Assembly: GCA_003254885.1 (NCBI GenBank)
Contig: QANT01004864.1
Span: 1-39,211, forward strand
Source: Purshia tridentata
Lineage: Eukaryota > Streptophyta > Magnoliopsida > Rosales > Rosaceae
Direction of reading: 5' to 3'
DNA length: 39,211 nucleotides
The position numbers and the translations under genes are program-made. A model generated the notes under the pieces. The model had not been told where the DNA came from, ran no database searches, and worked only from the letters and a program-made list of their open reading frames with translations. Positions 13,001 to 23,930 of this stretch are shown here, in pieces. How positions within the stretch are numbered: position 1 is the first letter of the stretch; each line of letters begins with the position of its first letter.

Positions 13001-16000
13001 CATGCCTATCATTTATTCTTTTATATTTATGTGTTATTTCTATCTTCACTAACAGTGGGCTGAATCAAGCGGCAACCAACTTCTACTCATTTGATCAAGG
13101 TCGAATTGCTGCTTATAGACTTTTTGAGATGATTAGTCGATCGTCCTCTACCGTTAATCATGAGGGAACTACCCTAGCATCAGTACAAGGAAATATCGAG
13201 TTTAGGAATGTCTATTTCAGTTATCTATCTCGTCCTGAGATCCCTATTTTGAGTGAATTTTACCTCACTGTACCTGCTAAGAAAGCTGTGGCACTTGTCG
13301 GCAAAAATGGTTCTGGAAAAAGCAGTATTATCCCCCTCATGGAGCGGTTTTATGATCCTACATTAGGTATGATGGTCATATTGCTTTCCCCTTGTGGTGT
13401 GTATGCAATTTTTTTCAAGGTTCCACTGAAACCTTTAGCAAAAGTTTCTGCTTGCAGATTCCAATGGTTTTCCCATTTTGTGGTGCAGGAGAAGTTCTTT
13501 TGGATGGAGAAAATATAAAAAACCTGAAACTGGAGTGGCTTAGAAGCCAGATTGGGTTAGTCACTCAGGAGCCTGCCTTGCTCAGTTTGAGTATAAGAGA
13601 TAATATTGCTTATGGGAGGGATGCTACAATGGATCAAATCGAAGAAGCTGCTAAAATAGCGCATGCACATACATTTATTACCTCACTTGAGGAAGGATAT
13701 GACACACAGGTGAAACTTGAAAAGCAAAATACATTTTACCTGTATCCGTTTTATCTTGTTCATTTATTTCTCCACCTTTTTATATATATTTTTTAAAAGG
13801 TCTTTCTTTTTGTCCTTATGCATCTTAGGTGGGAAGGGCCGGGTTAGCTTTGATGGAAGAGCAGAAAATAAAACTTTCAATTGCCAGAGCGGTACTTTTA
13901 AATCCATCAATTCTACTGCTTGATGAGGTCACTGGTGGACTTGATTTTGAAGCTGAAAGAGCTGTTCAAGAAGCTCTAGATCTCCTCATGTTGGGACGTT
14001 CAACTATAATTATAGTTAGGCGTCTTAGTCTTATAAGGAATGCCGATTACATAGCTGTGATGGAGGAAGGTCATCTAGTTGAAATGGGTACACATGATGA
14101 GTTATTAAACCTGGATGGCCTATATGCAGAGCTTCTCAAGTGTGAAGAAGCTGCAAAACTTCCTAGGAGGTATAATACAAGAGCAATTGTTCATTCTTTA
14201 ACTTGGTTTGGATTTTCTGTGGTTACCTTTGCAATATCTCTTTAGTGGTTTATTTGACTAAACAATATCTTTTATTTTGATATGAAATTTCGTTTTTCTG
14301 CTTACCAACTTTCATCTTTATGGGTTCTGTTAATGCAGGATGCCAGTGAAGAACTACAAGGAGACTGCGGCTTTCCAAATTGAAAAGGATTCTTCAGCAA
14401 GTAATAGCTTCCAAGAACCATCATCACCAAAAATGATGAAATCACCATCACTTCAGAGAGTTACTGGTATATTCCATGGCAATTTTAACTCCCAGGAGTC
14501 ACCAAAAGCTAGAAGTCCACCAGCAGAGAAAATGCTGGAAAATGGTCAGCCCTTGGATTCAGCAGATAAGGAACCAACAATAAAAAGGCAGGATAGTTTT
14601 GAAATGAGACTACCAGAGTTACCCAAAATTGATGTCCAGTCCACAAATCAACAAACATCAAATGGTTCAGACCCTGAATCCCCTGTTTCACCCCTTTTGA
14701 CATCTGATCCGAAAAATGAACGTTCCCATTCACAAACCTTTAGCCGCCCTCATAGTCATTCAGATGATGTTCCCATGAAATTGAAGGAGTCAAAAAGTAC
14801 ACATTATAAGAAGTCACCATCATTTTGGAGGCTTGCACAGCTTAGTTTTGCGGAATGGCTTTATGCTGTGTTAGGAAGCATTGGTGCTGCTATCTTTGGT
14901 TCTTTTAATCCTCTTCTTGCTTATGTTATCGCACTGATAGTAACAGCATACTATAGAGTTGATGAAGGTCGTCACTTGAGGCAGGAAGTTGACAAATGGT
15001 GCTTGATCATTGCTTGCATGGGTGTAGTGACGGTCGTTGCCAATTTCTTGCAGCACTTCTACTTTGGTATTATGGGGGAAAAAATGACTGAACGAGTTCG
15101 TAGAATGATGTTCTCAGGTGTGTGACTCTTTAGTTTCTAATTAGTTTTCTTCAGATTGCAATTTACTGTTCTGGCACTTTATCTACATGTTCCCATCATA
15201 TGACAGCAATGCTGCGGAATGAAGTGGGATGGTTTGATGAAGACGAAAACAGTGCTGATACCTTATCCATGCGCTTGGCTAATGATGCTACATTTGTACG
15301 AGCTGCTTTTAGCAATCGGCTTTCAATATTTATACAAGACAGTGCTGCTATTATTGTGGCTGTTCTTATTGGGATGTTGCTACAATGGCGATTAGCACTT
15401 GTGGCTTTGGCCACCCTACCAGTGCTCACTATTTCGGCCATTGCACAGGTTTTCATCATATCTACTTGCTTTCTAATATAAAATTTATTCAAATATTTTC
15501 ACTGGAGGCCTGTTGTGATCCAATATTTTTTCTTAATTTATTGCTCCATCAGTTTGTGGATAATATCCTTTTCATCCACTTGAAGGCTGCAGTTTTTAAG
15601 CGGCACTGATCTTTAAGCTTTTCAATGTCTCAATTACAACACAAATGTTTCCATGTCTTAATTACAATGATCTTTAGAAATCGGCTTTCTGTTCATTGTA
15701 ATTCAGACAAACACAAATTTCAATGTTGGCAGTACCCGTGTGCTGGATGAACATAGTTCAAACAGTGCAGTCAACTTTTTAGGAGTTTCAAAGCATTTGC
15801 AACTTTCAATTATTGATTTTCAGCGCTCACCATTACTGCCTCAGGCAAGGGCATCGATTCATGGGTAACCCATGTAATAAAGTTGCATTGTGGTTATTAT
15901 GCCTTTTGCATATGGTGGATGTGAAAAGCAAAATTTAATTTTCTTCAGGGGTTCTCCTAAAATCCGATATTAAGTGATGATTGTGGTTATTACTCTCTCT

Positions 16001-17521
16001 CTCTCTCTCTCCCCCCCTCAGTGTTGTCTGATTGGGTTCTGTACTGTTTAAAGAAGTATTTCTTCTCCATATCTTCTTTCTGTTGATTTGTAAAATTCAG
16101 ATATTTTCCTGCATTTCATTTATTTGTCAAACATTTTGTTTTAATTTTCTAGTTTTGAGAATCTTAAAGACTAAAGTGACTGAGGTTATTTATTTGCATG
16201 AATTACTGTTCATTATTCTTGTGATTTAATGATGTGACACCACTGTTTGTTCACCAAAAAACCTTAGCACCTTGCAATTTGAATGTTGCAGAAATTATGG
16301 CTTGCTGGTTTTTCAAGGGGCATTCAGGAGATGCACAAGAAGGCATCCTTGGTTCTTGAGGATGCAGTTAGAAATATCTACACTGTTGTGGCATTCTGCG
16401 CAGGTAACAAGGTAATGGAGCTCTACAGATTGCAGCTAAAGAAAATATTTAAGCAGAGTTTCTTTCATGGAATGGCCATTGGCTTTGCATTTGGCTTTTC
16501 ACAGTTCCTTCTCTTTGCCTGTAATGCCCTTCTTCTCTGGTACACTGCAATCTCTGTGAAAAATAAGTATATGGATTTACCTACTGCTCTCAAGGAGTAT
16601 ATGGTTTTCTCTTTCGCTACATTTGCACTGGTAGAGCCTTTTGGATTGGCTCCTTACATCCTTAAACGCCGTAAATCTCTCATTTCAGTATTTGAAATCA
16701 TAGATCGAGTGCCAAAGATTGACCCAGATGAAATCTCGGCTTTGAAACCACCTAATGTCTATGGAAGCATTGAGTTGAAAAACGTTGATTTCTGTTATCC
16801 AACTCGCCCAGAACTGTTGGTACTGAGCAATTTCAGTCTTAAAGTAAATGGGGGGCAAACTGTAGCTGTTGTGGGAGTTTCGGGGTCAGGAAGGAGCACT
16901 ATAATTTCTTTGATTGAGAGATTTTATGATCCAGTTGCAGGTCAGGTCTTACTAGATGGTCGAGATTTGAAACTCTATAATTTGAGATGGTTGAGGAACC
17001 ATCTAGGTCTTGTTCAACAGGAGCCCATTATTTTCTCAACAACGATAAGGGAAAATATAATATATGCAAGGCACAATGCTAGCGAAGCTGAGATGAAAGA
17101 GGCTGCACGAATAGCAAACGCTCACCATTTCATCAGCAGCTTGCCTCATGGTTATGACACACTTGTGGGGATGAGAGGTGTTGACTTGACCCCAGGACAG
17201 AAACAGAGAATTGCCATTGCTCGTGTTGTGCTAAAGAATGCTCCCATCTTATTATTGGATGAAGCAAGCTCGTCCATTGAATCGGAGTCGAGCCGAGTGG
17301 TCCAGGAGGCTCTTGAGACATTAATCATGGGGAACAAAACAACCATTTTGATAGCCCACAGAGCTGCAATGATGAGACATGTTGACAACATTGTAGTTCT
17401 TAATGGAGGGAGAATTGTGGAAGAAGGAGCTCACGATGCTTTAATGGCAAAGAATGGTCTGTATGTCCGTTTGATGCAACCTCACTTTGGCAAGGGTTTG
17501 CGCCAGCATCGACTTGTGTAG
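10065..17521 (+). CDS. ABCB20: ABC transporter B family member 6/20 (full-size P-glycoprotein type)
   Basis: Membrane exporter; Arabidopsis ABCB6 and ABCB20 are implicated in auxin transport. Eleven exons: 10065-10466, 11755-11809, 11912-12087, 12242-12442, 12691-12950, 13056-13366, 13489-13709, 13829-14169, 14339-15117, 15207-15448 and 16292-17521, encoding 1405 residues (family about 1400). The start MMISRGLFGWSPPHVQPL is family-diagnostic and an acidic stretch follows. Order is TMD1, NBD1, linker, TMD2, NBD2. NBD1 has Walker A VGKNGSGKSS (Lys453), Walker B ILLLDEV, a degenerate signature (LMEEQKIKLSIARA) and RR where a switch His is usual. The Ser-rich linker (about 14339-14820) contains IKRQDSFEMRLPELPK. 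NBD2 has Walker A VGVSGSGRST with Arg1197 replacing the invariant Lys (codon AGG at 16892-16894), signature LTPGQ, Walker B ILLLDEAS and LIAHR. The gene otherwise looks intact. Choosing ABCB20 over ABCB6 is arbitrary, as one gene here corresponds to both. Confidence 0.96.
10467..11754 (+). other. ABCB intron 1 (about 1.3 kb)
   Basis: Begins GTGAGTTC after the codons for RFMD and ends CTGCCTGCAG before the codons for LALSIIYIAVG. I see no embedded gene or transposon; open frames inside it are low-complexity artefacts. Confidence 0.85.
15449..16291 (+). other. ABCB intron 10, with CT microsatellite
   Basis: This 843-bp intron joins the codons for LTISAIAQ to those for KLWLAGFS. It holds a CT run at about 15993-16010 followed by poly-C, and a short near-repeat of TGTCTCAATTACAA around 15627 and 15655. 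No coding feature is visible. Confidence 0.8.
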
Positions 17522-18293
17522 GATGGGTCTTTGATTGTTGAGATTTAATGTTTGGTTTATCTGTATAGTTCTCATTCTCTCATTTTGAATTGCTGGAAAA
17601 ATTTGCACCTGATGGCCTTATCTTAGAATATCAGTTGGTGGGATTTCCAGAGTGGGCCAGGGAGAATGAGAATGCCAAGGTTTGTAACCATGTTCATATA
17701 GCAGAATGAGGAGCGGAATGCAGAGGCGGATTTGTAGTTTATATTGTTCAAATGTAGGCTTTAGGAGTAGGGTTTTTGGTGTTTGGTTGGTCTTTGGGGA
17801 TGTGCTATCAAGGCTAATTCTTTAGGAGGCAAGCGTAGTTAGGTTGGTGTTTGTGCTTTTGCCTCCATGGTATATTCAATTGTTTTCAAGCAGAAAGTTG
17901 GTATCAATTCAAGGGTCTAATGAGGTGTTGTGGGGGTTTTCCCTAAATTTTAGTTCTACTTTGACTACTTCTGTCAGTTTGGGTGATGAATTTATCTCTC
18001 TTCCATTTGTGAAAAACGTAGAAAGAATCAGGAGGAAAAGAAAGTTGTTGTAACCTTTGTAAATATATAGATGATTTAATGCTATTCATTTTCCCTGCTT
18101 GATTCTACTATTTGAACTATGTGCCAAGAAATTTCTTTTTCTTTTTTTTTATTGGAAAATGCTCAAAAAGAAATATTATTACAATGAATTTCTTCGAAAG
18201 TATATATACAGCCAATGGGAATTTCATAAATTAATGGGGAAAACGAATCTTGAATATCACATTGGAGATTCCCTTGATTCATGACATTGTATT
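17522..18293. other. Convergent intergenic region between ABCB and PNSL1
   Basis: Holds the ABCB 3' UTR and, near the right edge, the PNSL1 3' UTR on the other strand. I see no further gene; the small open frames here have no recognisable content. Confidence 0.6.
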
Positions 18294-20075
18294 TTAGATA
18301 TCAAACACTCTGAAAGAGTCTGCTACCACTTTAAGCTGGTTGCGGTATCTTTTCCATCGTCTGTCATTTGCTCCAACAATTAGGGTGTAATATCTCCCTG
18401 TTTGATATGGCACATAAAATTTAGTAATATTGAAATTTGAAATATGGTCATAGAAAATGTTCACAATAAATAGAGAAATTCTTGAATACAATTGGTTATA
18501 CCATGCTCTTCTCACAGTAACTGACTGCGTGATCGGTATATTATATTATGATGTACTTACCATTTGCAATGGCTATAGTTGAAAAGGAAGTGGTTGCAAA
18601 GTTTGGGGATGTAAGTCCAAATTCGAAGGTGTAATAGTTTTTCCCATCTATGGTCCTCTGCATTCAATGGATACCCAATGAAGGAATCGTCAAGATTCTA
18701 GAGTGGGATAGTAAGAGTCGTATTTAAAGATGATATAAAGAATAGAACCTCCTGCATGTCCATTATATCTGCTATTTGGTTGGGTGCAGCAAACTTATTT
18801 CTCACCAAATTGGAAACAACCTGTTCAAAATGGATACAACTTGTTGAAGGCAATTTAGACTTTCTAGAAAAGACAACAAATATGCAATTGTACTTGCCTC
18901 TTCCATTGGACCCAAATCATGGATGTCTGTTTTAGTTGTTGGTATGAATTTAACTCTAACATTTTGCAGTTGCATATATCGGTCCTTGAATGCAGAGTCA
19001 TGTGCCCTGAAGTCGAAGTCCTGAAAGATGAAACATAGAAATTATTTGTGGTGAAGGAAGAGCTTTTCTGTGTGAGAAAGTTTAGGCTTCTGCATAATGT
19101 TAATTCTTACCCTCCAATCATAGGGGTAGTAATAAGAATATCCATCTGCTTTGTCAACAAAAGCTCTGTACCTTTCTGGTACTTCCTCTGCCAAGAGAGA
19201 ATTTACATGAAGTAGACTTGCAGTGAGTGCTCCAACTCCTAAGAGTAGTGGCCTTCTCTTGCCATGGCCTAAATTTCATCAAGGACACCATGAATTAAGG
19301 ATAGAGAGCTTATTAGGGTCTAATAAAGTTCAATCGTAATCTTAGCATCACAGTGCAATTGTTATATATATGCTGGTACTTTGATCTGTATGGATATAGT
19401 GCTAGCTTGAAGCTTCCATTTTAATGATTAGATACCTCTACAAAAATAAAGAAGCAGTAAAAGAGTTGAACTTGAGGATTGAAAATCTATGTACTTGAGA
19501 AATTCTAAAGGAGGTCAACGTAGGAGAAATTCTCTAGACAAATGCAAATTTATCAAAAGTCACTTGAAATCGAAGCAAAACTAGAGGCTAAATAGCATCT
19601 CCACGTTATCAAAAGAAGCATTTCTATGAAGCAAAACTAGGCAGTCATGCATAATAAGACAATTGGCCAAGAGAGAAGATCATATCTGAAAGTGTATTTT
19701 ATAGAAACCCCTTCAAAATTCTTATCATAAACATTGAAACAGTACACATTCAAAGCAAAAGTCAATAAATGAATCTCAGTGCCTACCAAAATATTACATG
19801 CTACAATGATTGAGTAATGATGGGTTTGAAGAAAAACTGAGATGGGCAGTCTTACTTTCTTCAACAGAGGCTGTCTCTGCTGAGCATGTGATAGTCTTAC
19901 ACCAAAATGGTGCAGTAATAGCTCGTGGCAACTCATTGTGATTAGGCAAATTCAGCTGAAACCAGTAAAAATGGTGTTAATTAATCAATGAACATTAATT
20001 AGGCGTGGACACATTTGGTGCGTGTACCTTGTCAGGTATGGTGGTAGAGACCCAGCTCAATGAGAGTGAAGACAT
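18294..20075 (-). CDS. PNSL1: PsbP-like protein 2 / NDH lumenal subunit PnsL1
   Basis: Thylakoid-lumen subunit of the chloroplast NADH dehydrogenase-like complex, which drives cyclic electron flow around photosystem I. Seven exons in transcript order: 20075-20028, 19955-19856, 19268-19111, 19020-18898, 18820-18749, 18657-18561 and 18397-18294, encoding 233 residues. The transit peptide is followed by a twin-arginine lumen signal (HGKRRPLLLGVGALTASLL) and LLAEEVPERY, with cleavage likely after LLA. The PsbP domain has YSYYYPYDWR, DFDFRAHDSAFKDRYMQLQN, DGKNYYTFEFGL and YYTLIVGANDRRW. The last four exons have exactly the lengths (123, 72, 97, 104) and phases of the PPL1 exons, so the genes are paralogues. 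The intron after 18898 has a GC donor (GAG|GCAAGT). Two CACGTG boxes lie about 100 bp upstream. Confidence 0.95.
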
Positions 20076-21404
20076 TGCTATATTTGAATGTGAGAAGTTG
20101 CGACTTGCTAACTCATGATATGTTATAAGCGGATGGATGGTGGAGACTCAAGCCTGCAGTTTGGCTTTTTGATGCACGTGAGAGGCACGTGACTGAAAGG
20201 ATAACATGTATAGTTAGAAGGGTATCCCTCAGTCTTAACACCACTCAAAAGTCTCATTACACCTATTTCTAAAAAATGGGCCGGGCCAGCCCAAATGGAT
20301 CCAAGAAAGCCCATTTTTATGTCATATAATGTCACAACGCACAGTCACAGCAAACCAGAAATCTAGGCACCGAATTTTTATTCCCATTTCCAAAAATGGA
20401 CAGAGTTAGCCACGCTCACTTAAACTTTGTGCATAGGATGAATTATGAAAACATCAAAGGGAGGACCACTTAAATCAAGGGGAAGCATGTGAGCAACATT
20501 AATTAGTCTTTGTTAACTTAAAATCACACATGAACAATGCCATGCTTCTGCTAAGCACCAGCTTTTTTGTAGTTCACTTTAAGTTGTCATTACGTTACAT
20601 ATTGAATTAATATTGATTCTTAAACCTAAAAGAAAAAAATAAAAAAGCAGAAATAAGAATACAGTTGGTCAACACTCAACAGGGGATCTACTGACTGAAT
20701 TATTAGAATAAAAAAGTGAGAGAAAAAAACAGGGAATCTGCAGACCGTTGCCTTAAAGAAAGGGAAGATCTGAGTTCTGGAAGAGCTTTGAATGATTTCA
20801 AGGAACACACAGTCACACACACATACATTTATGAAACTTAGACTACTTTGAATCTGACAATTATTTGTATTTTAATATTCTTTTTGGGCAGTCAGTTGCT
20901 AGACCTTGGAAACAGCAGCATCACTATGATTCCTTCAACACAACCCCAAACTACCTCTTTCTCCTTTTTCAGTGAGATCTCTCTCTCTCTCTCTCTGTCT
21001 GTGTTGCTTCCAGAAAATCACAACCGTATTATTATTATTATTAATTTTTTCCCACGTAGATTGAAGAACCAGGTATGATCTTCTTTCATTTACTTTGTCT
21101 TTCAACCAGATGCTGACTGTGAAAAATATAGAATGGGTTTTCACTGTCAGTCTCAGTGGTGAAGTCTGTACATATACAGCGTTTACATACAAGAATCAAT
21201 GCAAAGATTAAAGGGTATGACTATGTCCCAGTGATTGATATGATTCAATAAGGAAAGCAAAATAGGTGTGCATATAACACAGTCAAGAGTTTCCAAAGAA
21301 TAAAGAGATGAAGTTACTTGTTATGTAGTCTTGTCACTTGTGTTGTGTGTGCTATAATATTCATTAGCCAAAGGGATATCAATTTCTCATTTCCGTATAC
21401 AAAC
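20076..21404. other. Divergent region between PNSL1 and the CrRLK1L gene
   Basis: The left part is the PNSL1 promoter on the minus strand; the right part is the receptor-kinase promoter and leader. The leader has a CT run (about 20978-20997) and a TTA run (about 21027-21043). CrRLK1L genes often have a single leader intron, and AACCAG|GTATGA at 21072/21073 is a plausible donor, but I could not fix the acceptor with confidence. No other gene is visible. Confidence 0.5.
20174..20191 (-). promoter_or_regulatory. Paired G-boxes upstream of PNSL1
   Basis: Two perfect CACGTG hexamers (20175-20180 and 20186-20191) start 11 bp apart, about one helical turn, and lie 100-116 bp upstream of the PNSL1 ATG. 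G-boxes bind HY5-type bZIP and PIF-type bHLH factors and are frequent in light-regulated photosynthesis genes, which suits the product. Binding is inferred. Confidence 0.6.
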
Positions 21405-23930
21405 ATGGGTTATTCAAATGGGATATTCTTGATTTTCATTCTTTGTGTTTCATCTATCTCATCCTCTGTATATGCTTCTTTTACTCCACAAGACAGATTT
21501 TTCATTGACTGTGGAGGGAACAAGGCATTGGAACTTGATGATGGCCGTGTTTTTGAGCCTGACTCTATGAACCCACATGTCATTTTATCTTCACATAGCC
21601 ACATTGCAGTTTCAGAAAACAAAATGACTATGTCAAACCATTCAATTCTCTATAGTTCTGCCCAGGTTTTCAGGGAAACTTCAGCTTATACTATTCACAC
21701 TAAGCAGATTGGTCGCCACTGGCTAAGATTGCATTTGGATCCAATTGACAACCCACATTTCAATTTGAAATCTGCAGTCTTTTCGGTTGTGGCTAATGGA
21801 ATCACACTGCTTCATGGGTTCTCTTTTTCGAAAATAGGCAAAACTTCGCGAATGGTCAAGGAATATGTAGTTGAAGTCGGTGGAACAAGTTCTGAAAATT
21901 TGGTGATCACATTGTCCCCTTGGAATGGTTCAGTTGCATTCATCAATGGGATAGAGGTTGTTTCTGTGCCTAAGGGGCAGTTCCCTAGTACCAAAGTAAT
22001 GCCTGTCCCATTGGGGCCTGAAGTTCATATTCCTAGCCATGTAGCTTTGGAGACAGCTTATAGGATAAACATGGGAGGCCAACTGCTGATGACCCCCAAG
22101 AATGACCCACTGTGGAGGACATGGGAACCAGATCAAGCTTTTCTTGTCAATGCTGCGTCTGCGCGCAATGTCTCAGTCAATCCAAGCTCAATCAAGTACC
22201 CTCATGGAGTGTCTGTTGAAATTGCACCAAATTGGGTTTATGCCACAGCTCAAGAAATGGCGGATGCACGTGTCAGCAATCAGAAATTCAACATTTCATG
22301 GGCATTTGAGGTTGAAAATGGCTTCAGCTATCTTATTAGGATGCATTTTTGTGACATTGTAAGTGTGGCTCTCAATCGTTTGGTTTTCAATGTGTACATC
22401 AACCAACAATCTGCTCTAGAGTTTTTTGATATCTCAAGCAGGACACTGGAGTTATCAGCAGCTTACTTCATAGACTTTGTGACAAATGTGTCAATGGGGT
22501 CAGATCGGATTTTGGTTCAAGTAGGTCCTCCTAGTCTAAGAGATCTCCAATCCAATGCAATTTTGAATGGTTTGGAGATCATGAAAATGTGCAATCCTAG
22601 TGACAGCCTTGATGGGAATCCTCATGGGGATTCTTTTAAGAATTCGAAATCCCCTGGCAAGAAAAAGTGGATGCTGCTGGCAATTTCTTCTTCAGCAGGA
22701 CTTGTGGTTTTGGTGTTCATGTCTGCTGCTTTCTATTTATATTTGCGCCAAGTTAATCAGAAGAAGCCAAAGCCTCACAGCTCAGATTGGTTGCCACTTC
22801 CTACCCATGTGGGAATTTCTGATTCAAAAGTTTCCATTGGCAGTTCTGCTTCCACAGCACATTCTTTTAGTTTAGGCCGCATTCTTGCTTTCTCAGACAT
22901 TCGTGAAGCAACGAAGAACTTTGATGAGAGATTGGTTCTTGGGGTGGGTGGATTTGGAATGGTTTACAGGGGAGTGCTAGAAAATGGTACTGTGGTTGCA
23001 GTAAAGCGCGGAAATCCACGTTCCCAACAAGGACTCACTGAATTCAGGACAGAAATTGAGATGCTATCAAAGCTCAGGCATAGACATCTAGTTTCCCTCA
23101 TAGGCTACTGTGAGGAACTCAATGAGATGATCCTTGTTTATGAGTTCATGGCCGGGGGTCCTCTCCGAAAGCACTTATATGGTTCGAATCTTCCTCCACT
23201 TACTTGGAAACAAAGGCTTGAAATCTGCATTGGCGCTGCAAAGGGGTTGCATTACCTTCACACTGGAGCAGCAGAGAGCATAATTCACCGTGATGTAAAA
23301 ACAACCAACATACTTCTTGATGAAAACCTCACTGCAAAAGTGGCTGATTTTGGATTGTCAAAATTAGGCCCTACATTGGATCAAACACATGTAAGTACTG
23401 CAGTGAAGGGTAGCTTTGGTTATCTTGATCCAGATTACTATCGCCGTCAGCAACTCACAGAGAAGTCAGATGTGTACTCTTTTGGAGTAGTTCTGTTAGA
23501 GGTCTTATGTGCTCGACCGCCTATAAACCCTGCACTCCCCAGAGAGCAGGTTAATATAGCTGAATGGGCCATGAACTGGAAAAAGAAGGGAAAACTAGAG
23601 AAGATAATAGACCCCAATCTTGTAGGACCTGTCAGCCTTGAATCGCTGAGAAATTTTGTTGAGACAGCAGAGAAGTGCTTGGGTGAATATGGGGTTGAGA
23701 GGCCTACAATGGGAGATGTGTTGTGGAATTTGGAGTATGCTCTTCAACTACAAGAGACTTCTATTTCCATACAAATTGTTTCAGCTGAGAATAGTGCAAA
23801 TTGCATCCCAGAAATTCCGGAATGGCTGCCCCAAATTGAAAGTGGCCATGGTGATAGTGCTAGTGACCAAGAATCTGATGCAACATCAAGTGGAGTGTTT
23901 TCACAATTGATGAATCCAAGGGGAAGATAG
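21405..23930 (+). CDS. CVY1: CrRLK1L malectin-like receptor kinase (CURVY1 / At2g39360 type)
   Basis: Plasma-membrane receptor kinase of the FERONIA family; these sense cell-wall state or RALF peptides. Arabidopsis CVY1 affects cell shape, flowering time and seed yield. It is intronless, as usual in the family, and 841 residues long. I chose the ATG at 21405 because a signal peptide (MGYSNGIFLIFILCVSSISS) follows at once; the in-frame upstream ATG at 21318 would place charged sequence before it. Two malectin-like modules follow, beginning with FIDCGG and with RINMGG followed by WRTWEPD. A membrane span (about residues 422-447) follows KKK. The kinase has GVGGFGMVY, Lys534 in VAVKRG, HRD with Asp630, DFG with Asp648 and HVSTAVKGSFGYLDPDYYRR, so it should be an active RD kinase. 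The C-tail is Ser/acidic. The CVY1 assignment rests on sequence resemblance plus block synteny. Confidence 0.93.
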   Translation: MGYSNGIFLIFILCVSSISSSVYASFTPQDRFFIDCGGNKALELDDGRVFEPDSMNPHVILSSHSHIAVSENKMTMSNHSILYSSAQVFRETSAYTIHTKQIGRHWLRLHLDPIDNPHFNLKSAVFSVVANGITLLHGFSFSKIGKTSRMVKEYVVEVGGTSSENLVITLSPWNGSVAFINGIEVVSVPKGQFPSTKVMPVPLGPEVHIPSHVALETAYRINMGGQLLMTPKNDPLWRTWEPDQAFLVNAASARNVSVNPSSIKYPHGVSVEIAPNWVYATAQEMADARVSNQKFNISWAFEVENGFSYLIRMHFCDIVSVALNRLVFNVYINQQSALEFFDISSRTLELSAAYFIDFVTNVSMGSDRILVQVGPPSLRDLQSNAILNGLEIMKMCNPSDSLDGNPHGDSFKNSKSPGKKKWMLLAISSSAGLVVLVFMSAAFYLYLRQVNQKKPKPHSSDWLPLPTHVGISDSKVSIGSSASTAHSFSLGRILAFSDIREATKNFDERLVLGVGGFGMVYRGVLENGTVVAVKRGNPRSQQGLTEFRTEIEMLSKLRHRHLVSLIGYCEELNEMILVYEFMAGGPLRKHLYGSNLPPLTWKQRLEICIGAAKGLHYLHTGAAESIIHRDVKTTNILLDENLTAKVADFGLSKLGPTLDQTHVSTAVKGSFGYLDPDYYRRQQLTEKSDVYSFGVVLLEVLCARPPINPALPREQVNIAEWAMNWKKKGKLEKIIDPNLVGPVSLESLRNFVETAEKCLGEYGVERPTMGDVLWNLEYALQLQETSISIQIVSAENSANCIPEIPEWLPQIESGHGDSASDQESDATSSGVFSQLMNPRGR

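Noticed and set aside
21318-21404. Upstream in-frame ATG extending the receptor kinase by 29 residues
   Set aside because: The signal peptide begins at the ATG at 21405; the extension would place a charged segment before it and is probably leader or intron sequence.
23184-23190. GGTTCGAATC resembling a tRNA T-arm
   Set aside because: It lies inside the kinase coding sequence and no cloverleaf can be formed around it.
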